This document shows positions 42,807 through 52,813 of a stretch of DNA of 64,000 bases, piece after piece. The stretch comes from Salinicoccus sp. YB14-2 (GTDB lineage: Bacteria; Bacillota; Bacilli; Staphylococcales; Salinicoccaceae). The number at the start of each line of letters is the position of its first letter. The stretch's first letter is position 1. Made by a program: the position numbers and the translations under genes. The notes beneath the pieces were generated by a model. It did not search any database, was not told where the DNA came from, and was given only the letters and a program-made list of their open reading frames with translations. The stretch spans positions 846,592 through 910,591 of the forward strand of contig NZ_LFKO01000002.1 of assembly GCF_001265075.1 (NCBI RefSeq). The letters are read 5' to 3'.

Positions 42807-44965
42807 TCCGGAATTGCCCCCTTCAAAGTCGCATTGATTTCTTCAATATCGTATTCTGCATTAAAATTCTGTGCCTGCACTTTGAATGATTTTCCTGAAA
42901 GTCTACCGATTTCTGCTGCACCCTCGATGTCCATGCCTGCCGGTGCGACGACGATATAATTCGAAGCACTTTCAGAGAAAAGAAGATCTCCGCGCACGTC
43001 GATATCGATGTCCATGCCTGAGTCATGGAAGCTTGTGAGCTGTGCAAGTTTCACAATGAGCCCGCCCCGGCCGAGCGGTGCGATCTTATGAATCTCACCG
43101 TTGACATAAAGATCTTTCAGCATGCTGCCGCGCTTGAACTCGAGGTCAAGATCGATCGCGCGTTCAGTCTGGCGGATTTTTTGGTCTATTAGTTTTTCAA
43201 GCTGTGAGCCCTGGAACTGCGGTTTCAAGTCACCGACAAGATAAACCGCGTCGCCTTCAGCCACTTTGTCTTCTTTTATTTTGTTCACATCTTCGATCAG
43301 ACCGACCATACCGATGATCGGCGTCGGCAGAATGCTCGCTTCCTTCGTTTCATTATAAAGGCTGACATTTCCGGAAACGACCGGTGTGCCGAGTGCATCA
43401 CATGCTTCCGCCATACCTTTTGTCGACGCATCCAGCTGATTGTAGATCAGCGGTTTTTCAGGGGAACCGTAGTTCAGGCAGTCCGTCATCGCGAGCGGCT
43501 GTGCTCCGGTTGCAATGATTTCGCGGTAGGCCTGCGCCACCACTTCTTTGCCGCCGTTGTATGGATCCGCACAAACATAGCGGCTCTTCCCGTCAAGCGT
43601 CATGGAGACCGCTTTGTCCGTACCTTCGATACGTATGATACCCGCACCGAAACCGGATTTCTGAAGCGTTGTTTCAGAATCGCCGGAATCAAATGCATCA
43701 TGGATGAATGACTTGTCTGCAAGCGTCGGGTGTTGCAACAGTGATGTGAACGCCGCTTCAAGATCTTCATTTGAATAATCTTCGCGCGCATCATCTGCAT
43801 CCGGTTTGTCGCCTTCAAGAATATAGACCGGTGCTTCCTCGGATAACGGCTGAACCGGAATATCCGCATACAGCTCATCTTCGAAATAGAGCAGCAGTCT
43901 GTCGCTGTCCGTCACTTCACCGATGACTGCCGTCGCAAGATCCATCTCTTCGAATAATTTCAGAAATTTATCTTCAGAGCCGTCTTCAACGACGAGCAGC
44001 ATGCGTTCCTGTGTTTCAGAAAGCATCATTTCATAAGGGGAGATGCCCGCTTCCGATACCGGCACTTTCTCAAGATTCAATGTAATGCCGTGATCGCCTT
44101 TCGCCGCCATTTCGGAACTTGAAGAAGTCAGCCCCGCAGCGCCCATATCCTGGATGCCGACGAGTTCAGGATATTCTATCGCCTGAAGCGTCGCTTCCAT
44201 CAACCTTTTACCTGTTTCAGGATAGCCGACCTGCGCCGTTGGCGGTGCCACGTCAGCGTCCTCTGATAATTCTTCCGATGCGAATGATGCACCGAGAATA
44301 CCGTCGCGTCCCGTTTCAAGGCCGACGTAGATTACTTTGTTGCCGACACCTTTAGCGGTCCCTTTCTGGATTTTATCATGGTCGATCAAACCGACGACCA
44401 TCGCATTGACAAGCGGATTGCCGTCATAGTGGCCGTCAAACTCCACTTCGCCCCCGACAGCCGGAACGCCGATCTTATTCGCATAGTCGCTCATGCCGTC
44501 CTTCACCCCGTCGACGAGCCGGCGGTTGTTTGCATTTGTCAGTTCACCGAAGCGCAGTGAATTCACCAGGCCGATCGGTCTCGCACCGATGGAGACGATG
44601 TCGCGTGTGATGCCGCCGACACCTGTTGCTGCACCGTGGAAAGGCTCGACAGCTGAGGGGTGGTTGTGGGATTCCACTTTGAATACGACCGCCTGGCCGT
44701 CACCGATATCAACAACGCCGGCACCTTCACCAGGACCCATCAGCACCTGCTTTCCTTCTGTAGGAAACTGTTTCAGGAATGGCTTTGAATGTTTGTATGA
44801 ACAATGCTCGCTCCACATTGCGGCGAAAATGCCCGTTTCAGTATAATTCGGCGCTCTGCCCATGATTTCATTGACTTTTTCGTACTCTGCGTCCGTCAGT
44901 CCCATGCTCTGATACAGCTTTTCGTTTTTAATATCCTGCTCCGTCGGTTCAACAAACTTATTCAT
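42785..44965 (-). CDS. purL: FGAM synthase subunit PurL (small type)
   Basis: 726 residues, the small PurL that lacks a fused glutaminase and normally works in a complex with PurS and the glutaminase PurQ. Intact motifs: [58 protein letters not shown] and, in the second half, [24 protein letters not shown]. The start overlaps the purC stop (TAATG) with GGAGG ten bases before, inside purC. PurS and PurQ, which stand between purC and purL in staphylococci and bacilli, are absent here. Confidence 0.97.
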   Translation of the reverse strand: MNKFVEPTEQDIKNEKLYQSMGLTDAEYEKVNEIMGRAPNYTETGIFAAMWSEHCSYKHSKPFLKQFPTEGKQVLMGPGEGAGVVDIGDGQAVVFKVESHNHPSAVEPFHGAATGVGGITRDIVSIGARPIGLVNSLRFGELTNANNRRLVDGVKDGMSDYANKIGVPAVGGEVEFDGHYDGNPLVNAMVVGLIDHDKIQKGTAKGVGNKVIYVGLETGRDGILGASFASEELSEDADVAPPTAQVGYPETGKRLMEATLQAIEYPELVGIQDMGAAGLTSSSSEMAAKGDHGITLNLEKVPVSEAGISPYEMMLSETQERMLLVVEDGSEDKFLKLFEEMDLATAVIGEVTDSDRLLLYFEDELYADIPVQPLSEEAPVYILEGDKPDADDAREDYSNEDLEAAFTSLLQHPTLADKSFIHDAFDSGDSETTLQKSGFGAGIIRIEGTDKAVSMTLDGKSRYVCADPYNGGKEVVAQAYREIIATGAQPLAMTDCLNYGSPEKPLIYNQLDASTKGMAEACDALGTPVVSGNVSLYNETKEASILPTPIIGMVGLIEDVNKIKEDKVAEGDAVYLVGDLKPQFQGSQLEKLIDQKIRQTERAIDLDLEFKRGSMLKDLYVNGEIHKIAPLGRGGLIVKLAQLTSFHDSGMDIDIDVRGDLLFSESASNYIVVAPAGMDIEGAAEIGRLSGKSFKVQAQNFNAEYDIEEINATLKGAIPECMNLTD

Positions 44966-45669
44966 TATTTTGTAGCCTCCATTTTTTCATAAAATTTCTT
45001 ATAAGTATCCACTACTGAGCCGGTCCCTTCACGGAACACGTCCTTGTCAAAATTCTCTCCGGTTTTCGGATCCCATATACGGCACGTGTCCGGCGAAATT
45101 TCATCCGCCAGCAAAATATTGCCTCTCGTATCCCTGCCGAATTCCACTTTGAAATCCACAAGCTGCAGCCCCATCTCTTCCATGATGTCGATGAGCGCCA
45201 CATTCAGCTGATGCGCCCGTTTTTTGAGTTCGCTGATTTCCTTGTCCGTCGCAAGATCCATCTGGATTGCATGCGCACGGTTAATGAGCGGGTCGCCGAG
45301 TGCATCATCCTTCAAATAAATTTCAAGGAGCGGCGGTGCGAACTCCCTGCCCTTTTTGAATCCGAGCCTTTTCGTGATGTTGCCGGCAGCGAGATTGCGT
45401 ACGACCACTTCAATCGGAATGATTTCCACTTTACGTACCAGCTGCGTCGTGTCCCCCGTCCGCTCGATGAAATGCGACGGGATACCCATCTTTTCCAGCT
45501 TTTCAAACATTTCTGATGTAATGATGTTGATGAGCCGTCCCTTGCCGGGCATCTCTTCTCTCTTTCTGCCGTCTGCTGCGGTCACTTCATCTTTGTACTC
45601 GACTGTCAGAACAAAAGGATCTTCGATTTCAAACATGCGTTTCGATTTGCCGTCATATAGCAGTTCCAT
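44965..45669 (-). CDS. purC: SAICAR synthase
   Basis: 234 residues. Begins [17 protein letters not shown] and contains [17 protein letters not shown] and [28 protein letters not shown], all typical. Ligates aspartate to CAIR. Its last codons contain the ribosome binding site of purL, and no purS or purQ follows. Confidence 0.97.
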   Translation of the reverse strand: MELLYDGKSKRMFEIEDPFVLTVEYKDEVTAADGRKREEMPGKGRLINIITSEMFEKLEKMGIPSHFIERTGDTTQLVRKVEIIPIEVVVRNLAAGNITKRLGFKKGREFAPPLLEIYLKDDALGDPLINRAHAIQMDLATDKEISELKKRAHQLNVALIDIMEEMGLQLVDFKVEFGRDTRGNILLADEISPDTCRIWDPKTGENFDKDVFREGTGSVVDTYKKFYEKMEATK

Positions 45670-45674
45670 GTCGC

Positions 45675-46796
45675 CTACTCCTTTTCGAAATCTGTCTTTA
45701 ATTGGTTTAAGGCTGCTTCAACATCGTCGGTGAGCATTGTCACATGCCCCATCTTACGCTCCGGCTTCCTTGAAGTTTTACCGTATAGATGCACGTGCCA
45801 TTCTGGATAATCGAACAGTTCATTATCCAGACGGTCAAGATCCTGACCGAGCAGGTTCATCATAATCGCCGGCGTGTGCTGAGTAATTTCAGGCAGTGGC
45901 TGGTTCGTCACTGCAAGAATATGCGCATCAAACTGTGAAATGTTGCATGACTCAATCGTATGGTGCGCCGAGTTATGCGGTCTCGGTGCAATTTCGTTGA
46001 CGTACAAAACGCCGGATTTGTCGATGAAAAATTCGACTGTGAACACGCCGGTGAAATGAAGTTTATTCATAATTTTAGACACCTGCAGCTCCGCCTCTTT
46101 CTGGTAGTCGATCCTTGACGGTGCAATCGTACGGTACAAAATCTGATTTCTGTGCAGATTTTCCTGAAGCGGGAAGATGACTTCCTTGCCGCCCGCACTT
46201 CTTGCGACTGTCAGTGACACTTCACGTTCAAGGTCCAAATACTTTTCGGCAATAAACTGCGTGTCGCCGTATGGAATGGTCTCATCTTCGAGGTCCGCTT
46301 CCGACTCGATGAGATACTGGCCCTTGCCGTCATATCCGCCGGTTGCGGTCTTAACGATGACCGGATAGTTCTCTTTTGCTGTGAATGCTTTGACATCTTC
46401 GTCACTTTCAACTTTTTCAAACGGGACCACTTTTGCACCTGAGTTTCTGATGGCGTCTTTTTCGTCTTCACGGTTTTGCAGTGTGAGCAGCGTATCTGCC
46501 CCCTGCGGCACATAATATTCGTCGACCATTTCCTCAAGCAGCGGTCCGTCAATATTTTCAAATTCGTAGGTGATGACGTCGGATGCGTCGCCGAGCTGTT
46601 TCAGCGCCTGTTCGTCATCGAATGGTGCATTGATGAAAAGATGGCTCGTCGCACTTGCTGGTGCGTCTTCAGACGGGTCGAGCACCGCCACTTTGTAACC
46701 CATGCGGAGCGCGCTCTGAGCAAGCATTTTACCGAGCTGGCCGCCGCCGATGATGCCGATCGTCTGATCCGGATAAATTCTTTTAGTTAAGGTCAT
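45675..46796 (-). CDS. purK: N5-carboxyaminoimidazole ribonucleotide synthase
   Basis: 373 residues. ATP-grasp enzyme using bicarbonate and ATP on [24 protein letters not shown] at the N-terminus, [13 protein letters not shown], and [16 protein letters not shown]. Start overlaps purE by 14 bases; the gap to purC is 5 nt. Confidence 0.96.
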   Translation of the reverse strand: MTLTKRIYPDQTIGIIGGGQLGKMLAQSALRMGYKVAVLDPSEDAPASATSHLFINAPFDDEQALKQLGDASDVITYEFENIDGPLLEEMVDEYYVPQGADTLLTLQNREDEKDAIRNSGAKVVPFEKVESDEDVKAFTAKENYPVIVKTATGGYDGKGQYLIESEADLEDETIPYGDTQFIAEKYLDLEREVSLTVARSAGGKEVIFPLQENLHRNQILYRTIAPSRIDYQKEAELQVSKIMNKLHFTGVFTVEFFIDKSGVLYVNEIAPRPHNSAHHTIESCNISQFDAHILAVTNQPLPEITQHTPAIMMNLLGQDLDRLDNELFDYPEWHVHLYGKTSRKPERKMGHVTMLTDDVEAALNQLKTDFEKE

Positions 46797-47268
46797 TCTG
46801 CATAGCCTCCACCTTGTCTTCGAGTGATTTCGTATATTCTGTCAGTTTCAGATTGACATCTTCATTTGAAATTGCAAGCATTTTAGCTGCGAGAATGCCG
46901 GCATTTTTCGCTCCGGCATCACCGATCGACGTCGTCGCCACCGGAATGCCGCCCGGCATCTGTACGATGGATAATAAAGAATCCAGTCCTTTCAGCGATT
47001 TCGATTCGATCGGAACCCCGATCACAGGCAGATTGGTCATGCTCGCGACCATGCCTGGCAGGTGCGCGGCACCGCCTGCGCCCGCGATGATGACTTTAAT
47101 TCCGTTCTCTTGTGCATTTTCTGCATATTCCAGCATGGCTTTCGGTGTACGGTGTGCGCTGACCACTTTTTTCTCATACTCAATACCAAATTCATCCAAC
47201 ATATCTGCTGCAAGTTTCATAGTCGGCCAGTCCGAAGAACTGCCCATAATAATGCCAACGACCATCAT
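46783..47268 (-). CDS. purE: N5-CAIR mutase
   Basis: 161 residues. Class I Pur[43 protein letters not shown]. Works directly after PurK. Two adjacent ATG codons (47268 and 47265) follow AGGAGG; the second has the better spacing of seven. First gene of the purine operon; the promoter and PurBox pairs are directly upstream. Confidence 0.96.
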   Translation of the reverse strand: MMVVGIIMGSSSDWPTMKLAADMLDEFGIEYEKKVVSAHRTPKAMLEYAENAQENGIKVIIAGAGGAAHLPGMVASMTNLPVIGVPIESKSLKGLDSLLSIVQMPGGIPVATTSIGDAGAKNAGILAAKMLAISNEDVNLKLTEYTKSLEDKVEAMQNDLN

Positions 47269-47316
47269 TCATCCTCCTGTATACTGTTAAGTTGTTAAAG
47301 TCGAATGTTCTATTTC

Positions 47317-47345
47317 ATTTTATCAATTAAAGTCTTCAAATTCAA
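47317..47345 (-). promoter_or_regulatory. Promoter of the purine operon
   Basis: Minus strand TTGAAT (47340-47345), 17 nt, TAAAAT (47317-47322). The first PurBox is only five bases beyond the -35 element. Confidence 0.65.
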
Positions 47346-47350
47346 CATAA

Positions 47351-47434
47351 ATCACGAACGTTTTAATCACTTTTATTTTTAATGTTTGTATATACGAACG
47401 ATGACAGGTAGATATAAGGGTTAAAGTTCGTGAA
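47351..47434. promoter_or_regulatory. Two PurBox pairs between purE and folD
   Basis: Four 13-mers resemble the PurR box AWWWCCGAACWWT: ATCACGAACGTTT (47351-47363), inverse AATGTTTGTATAT (47381-47393), ATACGAACGATGA (47393-47405) and inverse TAAAGTTCGTGAA (47422-47434). They form two inverted pairs with gaps of 17 and 16 nt, the spacing known for B. subtilis PurR operators. One pair would serve purE, the other folD. Confidence 0.7.
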
Positions 47435-47512
47435 TTTGATTTGATTGAATTTTTCCTCACAATCGTACATAATATAAATGAAGAGAAAGTATATCTTAGG
47501 AGGAAAATTGTT

Positions 47513-48364
47513 ATGACTGCTGAAATTTTAAACGGCCGCGAAATCGCAAAAGATTATCGCGCAGGTCTTGCTGAAGAAGTAGAGAATTTAAAATCAAAAG
47601 GAATCACTCCAAACTTGACTGTAGTGATCGTCGGTAACGACGGTGCTTCATTGAGTTATGTTAAATCTAAAAACAAAGCTGCTGAAAAAGTCGGCATGAC
47701 TTCAGGCATCGTTCATATGGAAGAAAGTGCGACTGAAGAAGAAGTCCTTGCAGAAGTGGAACGCCTGAACAATGACGACGATGTCCATGGTATTCTTGTT
47801 CAGGTGCCGCTGCCTAAGCAGGTTGATGAGAATAAAGTGCTTGAAGCAATCTCACCGGAAAAAGACGTTGACGGATTCAGCCCGATCAATATCGGCCGCC
47901 TGTACACCGGCCAGCGCACATTTGTTCCATGTACACCACTCGGCATCATGGAACTGTTGAAACACACCGGTTCACTTGAAGGTAAGGAAGTTGCTGTCAT
48001 CGGCCGCTCACACATCGTCGGCCAGCCGGTAGCAAAATTACTCACGAATGAAAACGCGACTGTGACATTGATGCACTCACGCACAAAAGACATGGTGGCG
48101 AAACTGAAAGACTTCGATGTTGTCGTTTCCGCTGTCGGCCAGCCGGGACTCGTTACAGGCTCCGACCTGAAAGAAGGCGCAATCGTCATCGATGTCGGCA
48201 ACACAATGGTAGACGGCAAACTGAAGGGTGACGTAGACTACGACTCCGCAGCAGAAGTCGCAAGCTACATCACACCAGTTCCAGGCGGTGTCGGCCCACT
48301 CACCATCACAATGGTGCTGAACAACACACTGCTCGCTGCCAAATGGAATAAAGGTATCGAATAA
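47513..48364 (+). CDS. folD: Methylenetetrahydrofolate dehydrogenase/cyclohydrolase
   Basis: 283 residues from ATG 47513, placed by AGGAGG at 47498-47503; the frame is open back to 47441 without any site. [30 protein letters not shown], with the catalytic lysine, [10 protein letters not shown], and NADP-binding [16 protein letters not shown]. Produces the 10-formyl-folate used by PurN and PurH. Divergent from purE with shared PurBoxes. Confidence 0.98.
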   Translation: MTAEILNGREIAKDYRAGLAEEVENLKSKGITPNLTVVIVGNDGASLSYVKSKNKAAEKVGMTSGIVHMEESATEEEVLAEVERLNNDDDVHGILVQVPLPKQVDENKVLEAISPEKDVDGFSPINIGRLYTGQRTFVPCTPLGIMELLKHTGSLEGKEVAVIGRSHIVGQPVAKLLTNENATVTLMHSRTKDMVAKLKDFDVVVSAVGQPGLVTGSDLKEGAIVIDVGNTMVDGKLKGDVDYDSAAEVASYITPVPGGVGPLTITMVLNNTLLAAKWNKGIE

Positions 48365-48370
48365 TAAGGA

Positions 48371-48396
48371 AACCCCGGTCAGGCGACCGGGGTTTT
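48371..48396 (+). terminator. Terminator of folD
   Basis: AACCCCGGTC-AGGC-GACCGGGGTT stem and TTTC, right after the stop. Confidence 0.85.
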
Positions 48397-48445
48397 CGCG
48401 TGTATATAGGTTGCTTTTAGATTTTTGTTTTTTATCGGACTTATT

Positions 48446-48636
48446 GGCGCCTCGAATTCGGAACGAAGCTCCGATAGAGGTCCAACACCGCCTCGAATTG
48501 GAAACGAAGCTCCGATAGAAGCCCAACACCGCCTCGAATTGGAAACGAAGCTCCGATAGAGGCCCAACGCCGCTTCGAATTCGGAACGAGGCTCCGATAG
48601 AGGCCCAACGCCGCCTCGATTTGAAAACGAGGCGCC
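48446..48636. repeat. Family B hairpin array, 41 bp period (array B3)
   Basis: Five units, starting at 48446, 48487, 48528, 48569 and 48610. Each is GGCGCCTCG-like, 9-nt loop (AATTCGGAA/AATTGGAAA), CGAAGCTCC, 14-nt spacer (GATAGAGGCCCAAC type): the inverse orientation of arrays B1 and B2. The last unit has restored pairing (GCCTCG with CGAGGC). Fills the convergent gap between folD and the second NERD gene, ending ten bases from its stop. Confidence 0.95.
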
Positions 48637-48645
48637 GATAGAGAA

Positions 48646-49620
48646 TCAAACCCTATTTAATACCGGTCGATTATAATAAAAATCATGATCTTTAAAGACA
48701 AAATCATATTCAGAACGCGGATTCTCATATTTCGCATGCCGACCAGTAGAAATCAATTTGAAATTCCTTCTTAAAACCTTACTCAAATGCTTTTTAGAAG
48801 TTACCCCGCCTAAAAACCGGTACACTTCCTCCAGCTTCAATTCCCGGTCATGCCGAAGCACTCCATACTCACAAATCGTACGAAGCACCGCCTTTTCTTT
48901 CGCCTCCGAATGACCGCATCCACAACGGACGTGATACCGATTGACCGCTATATCAAAACCCGAACATTCCGCGCAGCAGATGCCCCTGCGCAAAAGATCA
49001 AATTCAGCAGCTTCCAACTCGCGCGGGCTGTAAGGACATGGAATAATAAATGTCTCGATGGCACGAGCAACCTCTTCTATATCCAAACTCCCATTCCAAT
49101 TTTCCTCGTCAGCAATTTTATGGATTTTACGCTTAATATCATTGCGCATCGTCACTTCGATATCCACACCATCGACAATCTTCACATCATGATGTTCATT
49201 GATGAATACGATTGAGCTGTACAAACCGCCCGGCCGGCCCATGCGATAATGCATCAGACTCACTTTCTCCATCGACCGCTTCAGCTGAATAAAAATATCC
49301 TTATTCAGACGCTTGCCGCTGCTGAACCATTTCCCATCCACGAACTCCAGTGCCCCCGAATAATTCTTCACATCGAATACATACACACCCTCGCCCGTCA
49401 CCAGCAGCGTATCAACCTGTGTGGTGCCGCCCGCGTCGATCCATATATCCTTGAAGATTTTCCAGTGCGGGCGGCCGTAGTTCGAAAGCCAGTCGTCGAA
49501 TTCGCACTCTCCAGCATAACCCGCGGCGAGACGCTTCAAATTCTGCACATCTTTATCATCACCGCCACCCCTCATACACAAATTATGCAGCCACTGATGT
49601 TCCAAAGTCTTAGTTCTCAA
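48646..49620 (-). CDS. NERD-domain protein with zinc ribbon and winged-helix-like tail (paralogue 2)
   Basis: 324 residues from TTG 49620, with AGGAGG nine bases before. NERD core: Glu38 in AGECEFDDWL, TQVD (67-70), FDVKNYSG (82-88). A cysteine cluster follows (C215, C216, C219, C233, C235), then about 85 residues that look like a small DNA-binding helical domain (VLRTICEYGVLRHDRELKLEEVYRFLGG). Same order of parts as the gene at 657-1556, but sequence similarity outside the core is low. Possibly DNA end- or damage-related; not demonstrated. Confidence 0.82.
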   Translation of the reverse strand: MRTKTLEHQWLHNLCMRGGGDDKDVQNLKRLAAGYAGECEFDDWLSNYGRPHWKIFKDIWIDAGGTTQVDTLLVTGEGVYVFDVKNYSGALEFVDGKWFSSGKRLNKDIFIQLKRSMEKVSLMHYRMGRPGGLYSSIVFINEHHDVKIVDGVDIEVTMRNDIKRKIHKIADEENWNGSLDIEEVARAIETFIIPCPYSPRELEAAEFDLLRRGICCAECSGFDIAVNRYHVRCGCGHSEAKEKAVLRTICEYGVLRHDRELKLEEVYRFLGGVTSKKHLSKVLRRNFKLISTGRHAKYENPRSEYDFVFKDHDFYYNRPVLNRV

Positions 49621-49751
49621 AATAAAAACCTCCTGTCTCAGTAATATATTTTAAAAGGTAAAAAAGAACCCCTCATATATATATGCCGAACAACAGGAGA
49701 TTTGATTTTTTCTCATATCAGGTTTATTAAATTTCTTGAATTAAATAATTA

Positions 49752-49958
49752 ACTGTCAAGATTTCCAGATATTCAAAACTGTCATTATTTCAATGTGTTT
49801 ATAACCGTCATGAGCTCCAGGTATTCAAAACCGTCATGAGCTCCAGGTATTCAAAACCGTCATGAGTTCCAAGTCTTTAAAAATACCATGGTTTCCAAAC
49901 CTTTAAAAAGATCACTATTTACTCATCTTCAAAACCGTCATCAGCTCCACACTTAAAA
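49752..49958. repeat. Degenerate 26-bp tandem repeat (family D)
   Basis: About eight head-to-tail units with a 26-bp period; the GTCA-type core recurs near 49755, 49780, 49806, 49832, 49858 and 49936, with decayed copies near 49884 and 49910. Central units read CCGTCATGAGCTCCAGGTAT and are nearly identical; outer ones have drifted. Not a hairpin array and not coding. Occupies most of the 370-bp gap upstream of the second NERD gene; otherwise only A/T-rich promoter-like sequence is found there. Confidence 0.85.
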
Positions 49959-49990
49959 AAATAGTTTAAAAATAGAACCGCCTGCGCATT

Positions 49991-50965
49991 CTAGCCTCTC
50001 AATATGATATAAACAAAATAAACCAGATAGATCGCCACAAGTACGATACCTTCCGTGCGTCTTAGACGGTAGCCGGTTCTGGCAAAGATGAACAGTGTAA
50101 CTGTAACGAGAATCATAAGGATGATATCAAAAGCGATCACACCGGTGACGTCAAGCGGCATGATAGAAGACGCGAGCCCCGTCACGAGCAGAATGTTGAA
50201 TATATTACTGCCGATCAGGTTTCCCATCGCCATTTCAGTTTCGCCCTTAAATGCGGCCATCACCGAAGTGACCAGCTCCGGCAGTGACGTGCCGAGCGCA
50301 ATGATGGTCAGACCGACCAGTGCCTGACTCATTCCGAGAGCAACCGCAATTTCCGTGGCGCTGGATACGACGAGTTCCCCGCCGGCGACAATGCCGACGA
50401 GCCCGATGACCAGCACAACAATCAGCCTCGTCCATCCAAACTGCCCGCCTTCCTCGGTACTCTCCACCTTCGTTGTCTCATCCATCGTAATCGACTTCGC
50501 ACGCTTCGCTTTCTTAAATATGTAGAACATATAAAATAAAAGCCCGCCAAGAATAATCGCACCGTCCAGGCGGCTGATCACACTGCCGCCCTCACCGCCG
50601 AACCATCTTTCACTGATCAGAAGCAGCATCAGCACGGACGCACCCAAAGCAAATATAATATCTCTGTTTGCCACTTCTTTTTCCACTACAATCGGTGCCA
50701 CGACTACCGTCAGACCCAGCACGAGCGTAATATTGATAATATTACTGCCGACCACATTCCCGGCAACCATATCCCCGTTGCCCTCGAGCGCCGCAATAAT
50801 ACTGACCACCGCTTCAGGCGCACTCGTCCCGAACGCAATGATCGTAAGCCCGATGATAATCGGCGAAATGCTCAATTTTCTAGCAATCGTCGAGGCACTG
50901 TCCACAAACCAATCCGCACCTTTAATCAGCAGCACGAACCCGGCCACAAGCCAAACATATGTCAT
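49991..50965 (-). CDS. Calcium/sodium antiporter (CaCA family, YrbG-like)
   Basis: 324 residues from ATG 50965, supported by GGAGGG; the upstream extension to 51016 lacks a site. Ten membrane segments in two homologous halves. The alpha repeats are seen twice as a GTSAPEAVVSI...GNVVGSNIIN block and a GTSLPELVTS...GNLIGSNIFN block, with the acidic ion-binding residue in each. A charged loop lies between the halves. Exchanges Na+ or H+ for Ca2+. No operon partner. Confidence 0.93.
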   Translation of the reverse strand: MTYVWLVAGFVLLIKGADWFVDSASTIARKLSISPIIIGLTIIAFGTSAPEAVVSIIAALEGNGDMVAGNVVGSNIINITLVLGLTVVVAPIVVEKEVANRDIIFALGASVLMLLLISERWFGGEGGSVISRLDGAIILGGLLFYMFYIFKKAKRAKSITMDETTKVESTEEGGQFGWTRLIVVLVIGLVGIVAGGELVVSSATEIAVALGMSQALVGLTIIALGTSLPELVTSVMAAFKGETEMAMGNLIGSNIFNILLVTGLASSIMPLDVTGVIAFDIILMILVTVTLFIFARTGYRLRRTEGIVLVAIYLVYFVYIILRG

Positions 50966-51018
50966 AGAAGTCCCTCCAAAGTAAAGTCTCCCCTTTCTAT
51001 ACCCAGTTTTTCTCAAAA

Positions 51019-51056
51019 TAAAAGACCCGCGGCAGAATGAAGTCCGCCGGGGGCCA
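51019..51056 (-). terminator. Terminator of hmp
   Basis: Minus-strand CCCGGCGGA...TCTGCCGCGGG stem with bulges and a TTTTATTTT run, between hmp and the antiporter gene. Confidence 0.7.
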
Positions 51057-51079
51057 AAACATATAAAACTTGTATAATA

Positions 51080-52228
51080 TTAGTTGGATGCTGCAACAGT
51101 TTCGCCGATGACACTCATCTTCGGACCGAACGGTTCGAAATGGATATTCTCCTCTTTGAAACCGACTTCCGACAATACTTTAATCATCGCGTTCATGAAA
51201 TGCATGGATCCGCAAATGTAGACGCTGCGGTCAGTAAGCCCTTCGAAATCCTCGTGCGTCAAATAACCTTCAGTGTCGGAGTACTTTATTTTCACATCAA
51301 TTTCTTCACCGAACGCCTTCATCTCATCTTTGAACGGGTGCATGCCTGCGTTCTGCACGCTGTAAATAAACTTCGAGTCCTTATCGGCAGCAATCGCCTC
51401 CTCGATCATCGCCATCACAGGTGTTGCGCCGACGCCCCCCGCGATGAACAGGAATTTGTCTTCTTCATGGTTCAGAAGGAAATCTCCCGCCGGTGCGCTC
51501 AGTTCAAGCGTGTCGCCGACTTTGACACCGTCGTGCATGTAGTGTGAAACGACGCCCGACGTTTCGCCCGCACCTTCTTTTTTAACCGCGAACTGCAGCC
51601 CTTCGTCAGTGTTGATCGAACAGATTGAATAGTGGCGGAGTGCTTCGTTCGGATAATCCGTCGGGTCGACTTTGACAGTGATATACTGACCGGCACGCAG
51701 GTCATATTCAACAGTGTCGTTCTTCACTGTGTAACGGACGATATCGTCGGATAGATGATCTTTTTTCACCACTTCAAACGGAACGAATCCGTCCCAGTCG
51801 GCATTCTGGTACATGCCGTTTTCAACGTCGATGAAGATCTGCGCGATTTCGCCGTAGTACTCTTCCCATGCATCCATGATTTCAGGCGTCGCCGCGTCGC
51901 CCAATACTTCCTTGATGCCGATCAGCAGGTTTTCGCCGACAATCGGATAGTGTTCGGGCAGAACATTCAGTGCGCGGTGCTTGTGCGCAATGCCGATGAC
52001 CGCCGGTACGATCGCTTCAAGATTGTCGATATGACGCGCCGCCTGCAGCACTGTGAATGCAAGTGCTTTCGGCTGGTCGCCGACTTTCTGGTTCGTCTGG
52101 TTGAACATATCGAGTAATTCCGGATGTTTTTTAAACATCGTCTGATAGAAGACTTTGGTTATTGTGGTACCGTGCTGTTCCAGTGCCGGTACTGTCGCTT
52201 TAATAATTTCTTTTTTGTGAGAATCCAT
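51080..52228 (-). CDS. hmp: Flavohaemoglobin (nitric oxide dioxygenase)
   Basis: 382 residues. N-terminal globin domain with B10 tyrosine Tyr28 and proximal haem histidine His84 (IAHKHRALNV), then FAD domain (about 150-255; RHYSICSIN) and NAD domain (FIAGGVGATPVMAM; YICGSMHFM). Oxidises NO to nitrate. Divergent from nsrR, and an NsrR-like operator overlies the promoter. Confidence 0.96.
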   Translation of the reverse strand: MDSHKKEIIKATVPALEQHGTTITKVFYQTMFKKHPELLDMFNQTNQKVGDQPKALAFTVLQAARHIDNLEAIVPAVIGIAHKHRALNVLPEHYPIVGENLLIGIKEVLGDAATPEIMDAWEEYYGEIAQIFIDVENGMYQNADWDGFVPFEVVKKDHLSDDIVRYTVKNDTVEYDLRAGQYITVKVDPTDYPNEALRHYSICSINTDEGLQFAVKKEGAGETSGVVSHYMHDGVKVGDTLELSAPAGDFLLNHEEDKFLFIAGGVGATPVMAMIEEAIAADKDSKFIYSVQNAGMHPFKDEMKAFGEEIDVKIKYSDTEGYLTHEDFEGLTDRSVYICGSMHFMNAMIKVLSEVGFKEENIHFEPFGPKMSVIGETVAASN

Positions 52229-52247
52229 GAAACCGCTCCCTTGTTTA

Positions 52248-52268
52248 AGATATATATTTTATACATCT
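52248..52268. promoter_or_regulatory. NsrR-like operator at the hmp start site
   Basis: Left arm AGATATATA, centre TTT, right arm TATACATCT: inverted arms with 8 of 9 matches, resembling the A/T-rich NsrR operators of B. subtilis. It lies just downstream of the hmp -10 element, where bound repressor would block transcription. Confidence 0.65.
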
Positions 52269-52271
52269 TTA

Positions 52272-52300
52272 ATATTAAAGGGTAAATATGTGAATATCAA
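52272..52300 (-). promoter_or_regulatory. hmp promoter
   Basis: Minus strand TTGATA (52295-52300), 17 nt, TAATAT (52272-52277). Confidence 0.7.
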
Positions 52301-52395
52301 GTGAAATGTAACAATTTTCATAAAGGTGTCACAGTTCTTTAATCATTCGAAAACCGGGCGTTTCATGGTAATATAGAGAGTACGAGGTGAATAAA

Positions 52396-52809
52396 ATGAA
52401 GCTGACAATGTATACTGATTATTCATTGAGAGTGCTGATGTATCTCGGCACCCGTGAAACCGGTGAAAAAATCCAGATAGATGAAATTTCCGAATACTAT
52501 AATATATCAAGAAACCACCTCACCAAAGTGGTCCATAACCTTGCGAAACTCGACTACATCCATACAGTGCGTGGTCGCGGCGGCGGGATTATGTTAAAAT
52601 ATAAACCAGAAGAATTGAATGTCGGACAGATCGTCAGAAACACGGAAGATAATTTCTATATCGCCGAATGTTTCAGACCCGACAATGAATGTGTACTGAC
52701 ACCGATATGCGGACTGCAGTACGTTTTAAATGACGCACTGAACAACTACATCAACACATTAGATCAATACACTTTACAGGATATACTACCTAAAGCACTA
52801 ATGAGGTGA
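52396..52809 (+). CDS. nsrR: Rrf2-family nitric-oxide-sensing repressor NsrR
   Basis: 137 residues from ATG 52396 (MKLTMYTDYSLRVLMYLG); an earlier GTG lies inside the GAGGTGA site. Winged-helix Rrf2 domain with the recognition helix region NISRNHLTKVVHNLAKLDYI. The three conserved cluster cysteines are C92, C99 and C105 (ECFRPDNECVLTPIC). NsrR binds an Fe-S cluster, loses DNA binding on exposure to NO, and controls hmp. The next gene begins five bases after its stop. Confidence 0.95.
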   Translation: MKLTMYTDYSLRVLMYLGTRETGEKIQIDEISEYYNISRNHLTKVVHNLAKLDYIHTVRGRGGGIMLKYKPEELNVGQIVRNTEDNFYIAECFRPDNECVLTPICGLQYVLNDALNNYINTLDQYTLQDILPKALMR

Positions 52810-52813
52810 GGCA

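Noticed and set aside
42785-45669. purS or purQ hidden in another frame or inside purC/purL
   Set aside because: The two genes overlap by one base, and no other frame there gives the glutaminase Cys motif or a PurS-like sequence.
48446-48636. REP element of the E. coli type
   Set aside because: Arms, period and tandem structure do not match the known REP/BIME sequence; only the position is similar.
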